Positions 41,979 through 48,743 of a stretch of DNA of 59,803 bases are shown here, piece by piece. This DNA comes from Lachnospiraceae bacterium (lineage in GTDB: Bacteria; Bacillota; Clostridia; Lachnospirales; Lachnospiraceae). The stretch is taken from positions 1 to 59,803 of the forward strand of contig JAGBEV010000045.1 in NCBI GenBank assembly GCA_017936785.1. Direction: 5' to 3'. Each line of letters starts with the position of its first letter. Position 1 is the first letter of the stretch. Position numbers and translations under genes: made by a program. The notes under the pieces were generated by a model that worked only from the letters and a program-made list of their open reading frames with translations, was not told where the DNA came from and made no database searches.

Positions 41979-42656
41979 ATGAAAATTGTGATCATAAACG
42001 GAAGTTATAGAAAAAACGGAGCAACAGCGTGTATTTTAAATGAAATGTATCAACAATTAAAGGAATATAGCAATGTAGAGGTTCAAATGATCCATGCAGC
42101 GGATTTAGAACTAAAATATTGTTCAGGATGCAGTATTTGTTACAAAACAGGAGAATGTATTTATAAAGATGATCTGGAAAATGTTTCATTAAAAATGGGA
42201 AATGCAGATGGAGTTATTATAGGTTCTCCCACTTATGCAAGCAATGTGTCCGGACAGATGAAAGTGATCATAGACCGGGGACATTTTGTAATGGAACAAC
42301 TGCTTTATGGAAAGTATGCCATAAGTGTTGCAACCTATGAAAATTATGGCGGAAAAGATTGTGCTAAGGTACTGAATAAGCTTTTATCCTATTCCGGAGC
42401 GATGATCAGCAAAACCATAACAGTCCGGAACAGATTTAATGTAAATCCGTTGGAAGATGCCAGGTTAAGAGAAAAGATTCAAAAGGCAGTTACCCGGTTT
42501 TATGGAGATATTGCGGGACAGCGTAAATATATACTTCAAAAAATAAAACATTTTATCATATTCCATTTGGGAATCCGTCCCTTTGTCTTACGAAAAGGTT
42601 CTCAATATGATGGCGTGATCAGACATTGGAGAAAAAGAAATATTATAGGAGGCTAA
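41979..42656 (+). CDS. Iron-sulfur flavoprotein / NADPH-dependent FMN reductase family
   Basis: A 225-residue flavodoxin-like protein starting MKIVIINGSYRKNGAT (FMN phosphate loop), with C-SG-C-SI-C-YKTGE-C, the compact CX2CX2CX5C motif of iron-sulfur flavoproteins, and GSPTYASNVSGQMKV. A basic C-terminal extension follows (HFIIFHLGIRPFVLRKG). The start at 41979 is preferred (GGGGGA 8 nt upstream); ATG 41970 and longer forms are in frame. It is divergent from a YodB-like regulator, so it probably reduces electrophilic or quinone-like compounds and is induced by them. Confidence 0.88.
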   Translation: MKIVIINGSYRKNGATACILNEMYQQLKEYSNVEVQMIHAADLELKYCSGCSICYKTGECIYKDDLENVSLKMGNADGVIIGSPTYASNVSGQMKVIIDRGHFVMEQLLYGKYAISVATYENYGGKDCAKVLNKLLSYSGAMISKTITVRNRFNVNPLEDARLREKIQKAVTRFYGDIAGQRKYILQKIKHFIIFHLGIRPFVLRKGSQYDGVIRHWRKRNIIGG

Positions 42657-42669
42657 AGTAATAAGGCAA

Positions 42670-43056
42670 ATGTGTAGTTTATTTCCTGTTATATGTTCAA
42701 TCATTACTTTTATTATGTGCTTTTTACATATCCTGTTGGTTTTGGGAGTGCCCATCGGAGAATATGTACTCGGCGGAAAAGATAGGGTGATTCCAAGAGA
42801 GAAAAGGCATATCGATGGTATAATTGCATGTGTTTTTTTATTTATAGGATTATTTTATTTAGGAAAGGCAGGGTTAATATCCTTTTATTTTTCCCCTTTG
42901 TTTTCTAAGGGAATAATGATCGCGTATACCGTGTTTTTGGCATATGCCATTATAGGAAATATTTTCTTTACCAAAAGTAAGAAAGAAAAAATTGTGATGA
43001 TACCGGCTTCGGTCATTGCCTTTATATGCAGTCTTTTTACACTTCTTCTCGTTTGA
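42670..43056 (+). CDS. Four-helix membrane protein
   Basis: A 128-residue integral membrane protein with four hydrophobic helices and a basic loop (GGKDRVIPREKRH) after the first. No family is firmly recognised. It lies 13 bp downstream of the flavoprotein gene and is probably co-transcribed and co-induced with it. The SD is not strong: AGGAGG lies 17 nt upstream and AAGG 3 nt upstream. Confidence 0.65.
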   Translation: MCSLFPVICSIITFIMCFLHILLVLGVPIGEYVLGGKDRVIPREKRHIDGIIACVFLFIGLFYLGKAGLISFYFSPLFSKGIMIAYTVFLAYAIIGNIFFTKSKKEKIVMIPASVIAFICSLFTLLLV

Positions 43057-43173
43057 ATGTTTTTATCAAGATAAAGGGGAAAATATTTCAAAAGTTCATT
43101 CCGCTCTATGAATTTTATGTTATGATGTTGTAAAAGAGAACAATATTACAAATCGAAATTTGGAGGACGGATC

Positions 43174-43776
43174 ATGAAGTCTATGAAAAAATATATTTTG
43201 GCAATAATACTTGGGTTGGTTGTGGGGGTACTGACATTAGTCGGTCAAAAGTATCTTCCAATGAATCTCAATTTCCTTGCAAATTCGGGTGCAGTTTGGC
43301 TAATTCCTGCATTTTTACTAAGTTATTTTGAAAAGGGAAATAGGCTGCAGGCTATCGCTACCTCAATCGTGTGCTTGTTGGGCTGTGTTTATGGTTACTA
43401 TATTTTCGAAGCTGTTCTGAACCATCATGCTTTTACGCTTGCCAGAGGGACTCTGTTGTGGTCTGGCGTTGCTTTAATCGCAGGAGCAGTGTTCGGGTCT
43501 GGTGCTTTTTTTGCAAATCAGGAGAACAGCAAACTAAAATACTTTGGGATGAATCTGCTTCCGGCTGTATTCACAGCTGAGGGGCTGGATAATGTAATTC
43601 ATATCAAAGACTATTCCCATATGGTTCCTGCGGTAATCATGAAAATAATCATTGGAGTTATTCTATACTTGGTAATCAATAGAAAAGATGTGATAAGGCG
43701 AAAGAATATAATATCTTATGTAGTTATCACTGCACTTGGAGTAGTAGCTTTTGCAGTATTATTTGGAGGCATATAA
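43174..43776 (+). CDS. DUF6518-like membrane protein
   Basis: A 200-residue membrane protein with about six helices (YILAIILGLVVGVLTLVG; GAVWLIPAFLLSYF; YLVINRKDVIRRKN). The order of helices and the GAVWLIPAFLL block match my memory of DUF6518; function unknown. GGAGG precedes the start at good spacing. Its stop codon touches one copy of a 12-bp direct repeat that recurs at 47,659. Confidence 0.65.
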   Translation: MKSMKKYILAIILGLVVGVLTLVGQKYLPMNLNFLANSGAVWLIPAFLLSYFEKGNRLQAIATSIVCLLGCVYGYYIFEAVLNHHAFTLARGTLLWSGVALIAGAVFGSGAFFANQENSKLKYFGMNLLPAVFTAEGLDNVIHIKDYSHMVPAVIMKIIIGVILYLVINRKDVIRRKNIISYVVITALGVVAFAVLFGGI

Positions 43777-43786
43777 ATTCCAGTTT
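43775..43786 (+). repeat. 12-bp direct repeat, left copy
   Basis: AAATTCCAGTTT, identical to 47659-47670. The two copies bracket the segment with duplicated acetyltransferase and lipoprotein genes. Confidence 0.5.
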
Positions 43787-43807
43787 TTCTAGCGGAGGTT
43801 ACGAATA

Positions 43808-44407
43808 TTGGATAATAATATACTTGCTTCAGATAGGATATTGATTAGACCTATTTTAAAAGGTGATACAGATGCAATTCATGAATATGCTAGTGATAAA
43901 AGTATTACTATGATGATGTTTCTTCCTAACGAAACCAGAGAAGAGACGGAGTCGTTTGTAGAATATGCAGTTTCCGAATGGAACAAAGATACTATTAACG
44001 ATAGAGAATACGTGATTGTATATGAAGGGAATGTTATTGGCGGAATAAACCTTGAGTACAATGACACTAAAGACGCTTGTGAAATAGGATGGACGGTTCA
44101 TAAGAATTATAGAAATAAAGGGATTGCAACTGAGGCAGCAAAATTGTTAATTGAGTATGCCTTTAATAATTTATTGATACATAAAGTAACATCACACTGT
44201 GATTCAGCTAATTCTGCATCAGAGAAAGTTATGATAAAGATTGGTATGACACTTGTTGATAATAGTGGAACTCGATTTTATCCTAAAACAGGTGTTACTT
44301 CTGGTGAGTATCTATATGAAATAACAAAAGAGAAATACTACCAGCAAAAAGGTATTGGTGATAGCAGTAAAATTTCACGTTGTGGGGATGCAAAAATCGA
44401 AATTTAG
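43808..44407 (+). CDS. GNAT acetyltransferase (intact copy)
   Basis: A 199-residue N-acetyltransferase of the RimJ/RimL type: LASDRILIRPILKGDTDAI opening, core strand YEGNVIGGINLEY, and the acetyl-CoA loop YRNKGIATEAAKLL. The C-terminus (YYQQKGIGDSSKISR) is longer than usual. The start is TTG 43808 with GGAGG 9 nt upstream. A second, inactivated copy with about 97% identical flanks lies 2.9 kb downstream. The 3' end overlaps no gene; the next starts 12 bp later. Confidence 0.88.
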   Translation: MDNNILASDRILIRPILKGDTDAIHEYASDKSITMMMFLPNETREETESFVEYAVSEWNKDTINDREYVIVYEGNVIGGINLEYNDTKDACEIGWTVHKNYRNKGIATEAAKLLIEYAFNNLLIHKVTSHCDSANSASEKVMIKIGMTLVDNSGTRFYPKTGVTSGEYLYEITKEKYYQQKGIGDSSKISRCGDAKIEI

Positions 44408-44418
44408 GGGGCAGAGAT

Positions 44419-44877
44419 ATGGCTATTGATAAAGTAGATTGGCACTGGGAGAGTGCGGCAGAGCTGTATAGGGAAAAACATGGTATTACAGGAGAGTTTA
44501 CACAGGAACAGGTGGATGAAATATGGTTATTGGCTTCTAATCATATTGGACTGTTTATGAAATGGTTAATTGATCATAATCTTCAAGGGGAAGATGCGGA
44601 CATAGAAACCTGTCAAAAAGTCCGCGACGGACTTATGACGGGTTCTGAATACTTAATGTTTGACTTAGATGGCAAGTTTTGTGAAGAAGATGTAAACGAG
44701 CATGCCCTTGAGTTTGTGAAACAATACTATGAAAATGAATACTTCAATGATTACGGCGCAACCTGCCCATGTAACGAGCACAATGTTCCGTGCTATAGTT
44801 TCATCTCTGATATAAATGATTATAATGCTTTGAGAACACGTATTGATGCAGCATATAAAAAATATAAGGATCAATAA
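44419..44877 (+). CDS. DUF7832-like small protein
   Basis: A 152-residue soluble protein. The opening KVDWHWESAAELYREKHG followed by NHIGLFMKWLIDHNL matches the DUF7832 pattern (tryptophan/histidine start, then a THIGMF-like block), a family often seen near immunity genes. Cysteines in GATCPCNEHNVPC may bind metal. The start at 44419 has GGGGGCAGAG upstream. Its role is unknown. Confidence 0.65.
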   Translation: MAIDKVDWHWESAAELYREKHGITGEFTQEQVDEIWLLASNHIGLFMKWLIDHNLQGEDADIETCQKVRDGLMTGSEYLMFDLDGKFCEEDVNEHALEFVKQYYENEYFNDYGATCPCNEHNVPCYSFISDINDYNALRTRIDAAYKKYKDQ

Positions 44878-44957
44878 ATGGGGCATTTTTTGTGCCGATT
44901 GCGCTTTTTAAGCGTTCCGGTCTGATAGATTACTATAGCATTAGTGGGGGAAAATGT

Positions 44958-45572
44958 ATGAAAAGAATAATAAGTGTTATTTTAATATCGGTCATAATGA
45001 TATGCTGCGTAGGCTGTGAAAGTCAGGGTAATATGCAAGATGAAACAGGAGTGAATACAAGTGAGACTCCAAGCATTGTATTTCTTGTGAGAACAAATAT
45101 ATATGATTCTGTGCAGGGGGAATATGTAAGCGTAAAAAAATTCAGGCTGGGGTTTTATGATCATGACGGCAACTTCTGGTTATCGGATGATCCTGATGTG
45201 TTAGATATGGATAATGAAACGCTGATTGATGAATATGAAGCCGGTCGTCTGACTGATCGGATTCAGCTTTCGGCAAGCTGTGATGCAGATATCCTTGCAG
45301 AACAGTATGCGAAGATGCGCGATATTTATTTAAATGAACAGCTTGAACTTAAAATTGCGGATTCAGAGGAAGTAAATCTGGAAAGCCTAACGCGATCGTC
45401 TTCAGATTTACTATGTTCTACATGGTATGGTTTTTATGTTGATGAGAATGGAGATATGCAGTATCAAATCATTCACCAAAGGAAACTGGAGGAAGAATTT
45501 GACACAGACAATGATTCGGTAAATGAGATTTACGATTGGTTACAAAAAGCATTACAGGATATAGGGTTTTGA
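44958..45572 (+). CDS. Lipoprotein, first of tandem pair
   Basis: A 204-residue exported lipoprotein. It starts MKRIISVILISVIMICCVGC, a short signal peptide ending in a lipobox with the modified Cys at position 20. The mature part is acidic and of unknown fold (FYDHDGNFWLSDDPDVLDMD; STWYGFYVDENGDMQYQII). GGGGG precedes the start. A paralogue of the same length and order of blocks follows 94 bp downstream. Confidence 0.8.
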   Translation: MKRIISVILISVIMICCVGCESQGNMQDETGVNTSETPSIVFLVRTNIYDSVQGEYVSVKKFRLGFYDHDGNFWLSDDPDVLDMDNETLIDEYEAGRLTDRIQLSASCDADILAEQYAKMRDIYLNEQLELKIADSEEVNLESLTRSSSDLLCSTWYGFYVDENGDMQYQIIHQRKLEEEFDTDNDSVNEIYDWLQKALQDIGF

Positions 45573-45666
45573 TTTGAGTAAAAATATAGAATGATAAAAT
45601 CCGTTAGTTTCTTATGCGATTTGGCAATAATTGAATTGATTCATATCATACAGGGGGGAGAAAGGT

Positions 45667-46314
45667 ATGAAAAGAATAATAAGTGTTATTTTAATATCAA
45701 TCATAATGATATGCTGTGTAGGCTGTGAAAGCCCAGGCAATATTCAAGATGAAACAGGAGTGGATACAAGTGAGATTCCATGTATTGTATATCTTGTAAG
45801 AACGGATACATATGATTTGGTGCAGGAGGAGTTTGTAGGAAAATGGAATCTGGCCTTTTATGATAGTGATGGCAATTTCTATTTATCGGATGATCCTGAT
45901 GTGTTAGATATGGATAATGAAACATTGATTGTTGAATATGAGGCGGGGCGTCTGAATGATAAGATTCAACTTTCGGCAAGTTGTGATGCAGCTATCCTTG
46001 CAGAACAATATGCAAAGATGCACAATATTTATTTAAAGGAACAGCTTGAAATTGTGTATTCAGAGGAAAAAAATCTTGAAATAGTTGCTGAGCTGTCAAG
46101 GCGATCGAGTTCACTTACTAACTGTTCTACATGGTATGGTTTTTATGCTGATGAGAATGGAGATATACAGTATCAAATCATTCATAAAAGGGTGTCAAAT
46201 GTACAGGTTTACACAGACAATGAATCGGTAAATGAGATTTACGATTGGTTACAAGAGGTATCAGAAGAGCAAGATATGAAGTATTGGCTTATACCTTCCC
46301 ATTCAGAGAATTGA
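45667..46314 (+). CDS. Lipoprotein, second of tandem pair
   Basis: A 215-residue paralogue of the preceding lipoprotein: MKRIISVILISIIMICCVGC signal, then the shared block SDDPDVLDMDNETLI and STWYGFYADENGD. It differs by scattered substitutions, a small insertion and a different C-terminus (EVSEEQDMKYWLIPSH). GGGGGG precedes the start. The pair probably arose by tandem duplication followed by divergence. Confidence 0.8.
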   Translation: MKRIISVILISIIMICCVGCESPGNIQDETGVDTSEIPCIVYLVRTDTYDLVQEEFVGKWNLAFYDSDGNFYLSDDPDVLDMDNETLIVEYEAGRLNDKIQLSASCDAAILAEQYAKMHNIYLKEQLEIVYSEEKNLEIVAELSRRSSSLTNCSTWYGFYADENGDIQYQIIHKRVSNVQVYTDNESVNEIYDWLQEVSEEQDMKYWLIPSHSEN

Positions 46315-46376
46315 ACAAATTAGAATTGTGTAGAATGGAATCAGCAGAATGACAAAATCAGATCGGGGGAAACGAA

Positions 46377-46715
46377 ATGTCATTGTGGGATAGAACATGT
46401 ATGGAAGAACTGTTTGCTTCATTAGGTAACCCTATTATTGCGCTCTATGATGACAATGAAATGAATGAAGCAGCAAACTATGCTTTGCTATTGGGAGATA
46501 ATGAACAGCGGATATTATCTATGAAGAAATACAGTTTATCAGATATTTTGTATGGAAGATATTACTGGTTTACTAAATTTCTTGTTCGCTATGAAAAACT
46601 TCATGGGAAAGACGCAGGCATGGAACAACAACAATTTAAGATTATTGAAGCTATGGACTATGCGGGATGTGTTGATTGTTCCCTATTGGAAAAAATAGAG
46701 CAAGACTTTTTCTAA
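46377..46715 (+). CDS. Unknown small protein
   Basis: A 112-residue soluble helical protein beginning MSLWDRTCMEELFASLGNP, no family recognised. GGGGGAAAC lies just before the ATG. It sits between the lipoprotein pair and the broken acetyltransferase copy. Confidence 0.6.
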   Translation: MSLWDRTCMEELFASLGNPIIALYDDNEMNEAANYALLLGDNEQRILSMKKYSLSDILYGRYYWFTKFLVRYEKLHGKDAGMEQQQFKIIEAMDYAGCVDCSLLEKIEQDFF

Positions 46716-46730
46716 CGGAGGTTACGAATA

Positions 46731-47132
46731 TTGAATAATAATATACTTGCTTCAGATAGGATATTGATTAGACCTATTTTATAAGGTGATACAGATGCAA
46801 TTCATGAATATGCTAGTGATAAAAGTATCACTATGATGATGTTTCTTCCTAACGAAACCAGAGAAGAGACGGAGTCGTTTGTAGAATATGCAGTTTCCGA
46901 ATGGAACAAAGATACTACTAACGATAGAGAATACGTGATTATATATGAAGAGAAAGTTATGATAAAGATTGGTATGACATTTGTTGATAATAGTGGAACC
47001 CGATTTTATCCTAAAACAGGTGTTACTTCTGGTGAGTATCTATATGAAATAACAAAAGAGGAATACTACCAGCAAAAAGGTATTGGTGATAGCAGTAAAA
47101 TTTCACGTTGTGGGGATGCAAAAATTGGAATT
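46731..47132 (+). pseudogene. Broken second copy of the GNAT gene
   Basis: From 46,713 to 47,132 the DNA repeats 43,792-44,406 at about 97% identity. Codon 18 is changed from AAA to TAA (46782-46784), and 195 bp (65 codons, equivalent to 44026-44220) are missing, which removes the whole acetyl-CoA-binding core. The duplicate keeps its SD and TTG start. The frame after the stop stays open and runs into the next lipoprotein, but that is not a real fusion. Confidence 0.88.
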
Positions 47133-47147
47133 TCAGGAGGTATTCCT

Positions 47148-47612
47148 ATGAAAAGGGTATTGGTATTATTTTTGGTATTGATTTGTATGTTGTCATTAGT
47201 TGCTTGTGATAAAGCAACTGGCAGTGGAGAACCTGTAAGAGGTGGTGATGTTTCAGATATGCCTGAGATTGATAAAAATGTTTTTGGTGAAACAGAGCGG
47301 ACACAGCAAGCGATTGTTGAAAGTATAAGTGGAACAATTACTCGTATAGATGAAGATAAAATTTATGATTTGACCGAAGAAGAAGTAAAAATAATCGCAG
47401 ACATTATTGAAAATGGCACTTGGAATACAGAAGGGACTGCCGAATGTGCCAATGATTGCAAACTTATAATTGATGAAAGAACATATTATTATCATTCGGA
47501 ATGTGGAACATTCAATGACAAAGAGAACAATCAGAACTTATCTGTAACGGTTGAAGAGAAAGAAAGTATAAATGTAATATTAGCTCAATATATAACACTT
47601 GGTTTAGAGTAA
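47148..47612 (+). CDS. Lipoprotein
   Basis: A 154-residue exported lipoprotein, unrelated in sequence to the tandem pair upstream. Signal peptide MKRVLVLFLVLICMLSLVAC ends in a lipobox with Cys20; the mature part begins DKATGSGEPV and has two further Cys (ECANDC). AGGAGG lies 7 nt before ATG 47148, which decides this start although the frame is open upstream through the broken GNAT copy. Function unknown. Confidence 0.8.
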   Translation: MKRVLVLFLVLICMLSLVACDKATGSGEPVRGGDVSDMPEIDKNVFGETERTQQAIVESISGTITRIDEDKIYDLTEEEVKIIADIIENGTWNTEGTAECANDCKLIIDERTYYYHSECGTFNDKENNQNLSVTVEEKESINVILAQYITLGLE

Positions 47613-47658
47613 TTCATGTGATTATCTTTAAGGCTGTTTTGCTTAGAAACAGAACTAA

Positions 47659-47670
47659 AAATTCCAGTTT
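47659..47670 (+). repeat. 12-bp direct repeat, right copy
   Basis: AAATTCCAGTTT, identical to 43775-43786. Confidence 0.5.
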
Positions 47671-47686
47671 GCCAGGGAGGTGGATT

Positions 47687-48001
47687 ATGGCTTCAAGTAA
47701 AGAGTATTTAAATTTTATATTGGAACAGTTAGCAGAATTGGAAGAAATATCATATAGAGCAATGATGGGGGAATATATCATCTATTATCGTGGTAAAATC
47801 GTTGGCGGCATATACGATGATAGATTACTTGTAAAGCCCGTAAAATCGGCTGTTTCACTTATTCCGGATGCAACTTATGAATTGCCTTATGATGGGGCAA
47901 AAGAAATGTTGCTGGTTGATGATGTTGACAACAAGGAATTTTTGGCAAGACTATTTCATGCTATGTATGACGAACTTCCGGCACCAAAGAACAAGAAATA
48001 G
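47687..48001 (+). CDS. TfoX/Sxy N-terminal domain protein
   Basis: A 104-residue protein matching the TfoX N-terminal domain (ISYRAMMGEYIIYYRGKIVGGIYDDRLLVKP). In proteobacteria TfoX/Sxy promotes competence, but stand-alone short forms like this are common in Firmicutes and their role is unknown. The start at 47687 has GGGAGGTGG upstream; a longer in-frame ORF begins at 47618 without an SD. Confidence 0.88.
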   Translation: MASSKEYLNFILEQLAELEEISYRAMMGEYIIYYRGKIVGGIYDDRLLVKPVKSAVSLIPDATYELPYDGAKEMLLVDDVDNKEFLARLFHAMYDELPAPKNKK

Positions 48002-48042
48002 CATAAACTTCCGGTTTGGCACCAAAGAAAGAGACGGAAATA

Positions 48043-48678
48043 ATGAATTCAATAAATAAGTATTTAAGGGAGAGTCTTTTCAGATCCTATATTGAAAGAA
48101 ATAAAAACAGAAAAGAGCAGAAGCTGTTTGATATTATATTTGGAACAGTATTTATGGTATGTATCTTATTTTTTATGGCAGCACTTGTCTTGATATGTGC
48201 ACTGCAGAAGAGGGCAGGCATCATAATGTTTGGGATTGTTCTGGTATGCTTTATAGTGACAGCGGGATTTGCGGTTTTTCGTAAAAAGCGGATCATGAAA
48301 AAGCTGTTTCCTATATCCATCGGAAGTGAAAATATAGAAAAGATATATATAAATAATCCGGATTTTCTGGATCATTTATATGCTGGGTCAGCGCTTACCA
48401 TGGGAATTGAGGGCATGCCCGATGCGGAATTTTTTAATATTATCTATAACTGGTTATACGGACTGAACGGATTAAGAAACGGACAATTAAAACTGTATTT
48501 TCTTCAGGGAGCGCAGTTAAATCAAAAATTTAACTGTAAAATAGGAGATGATACCCAGATCATCTGTATTTCTAAACAGGATCTGGATATCAATAAAGAA
48601 AATGCAGAACAGTTTTCAATAGAGCATATGATCTTTGGTAGATATCTGGATGATATCGTTGATAATGCCAATAGGTAG
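48043..48678 (+). CDS. Two-helix membrane protein of unknown function
   Basis: A 211-residue protein with two close membrane helices (about residues 30-80: GTVFMVCILFFMAALVLI and GIIMFGIVLVCFIVTAGF), a basic turn (RKKRIMKK), and a soluble C-terminal domain of about 125 residues (SIGSENIEKIYINNPDFLD onward). No family recognised. The start at 48043 is the best ATG; TTG 48016 is in frame. Confidence 0.65.
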   Translation: MNSINKYLRESLFRSYIERNKNRKEQKLFDIIFGTVFMVCILFFMAALVLICALQKRAGIIMFGIVLVCFIVTAGFAVFRKKRIMKKLFPISIGSENIEKIYINNPDFLDHLYAGSALTMGIEGMPDAEFFNIIYNWLYGLNGLRNGQLKLYFLQGAQLNQKFNCKIGDDTQIICISKQDLDINKENAEQFSIEHMIFGRYLDDIVDNANR

Positions 48679-48743
48679 AAGATTTATGACACCTGATCGA
48701 TAAATCGGGTGGATATTAAGAAAAAGGGAAAGGAGTCCGGAAA

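Noticed and set aside
46833-47612. Acetyltransferase-lipoprotein fusion protein
   Set aside because: The upstream part is the remainder of a pseudogene after its nonsense codon; a signal peptide and strong SD at 47,148 show the lipoprotein starts there.
31299-48680. Integrated phage or transposon
   Set aside because: No integrase, transposase, phage structural gene or long terminal repeat was seen; only duplications and small unknown genes.
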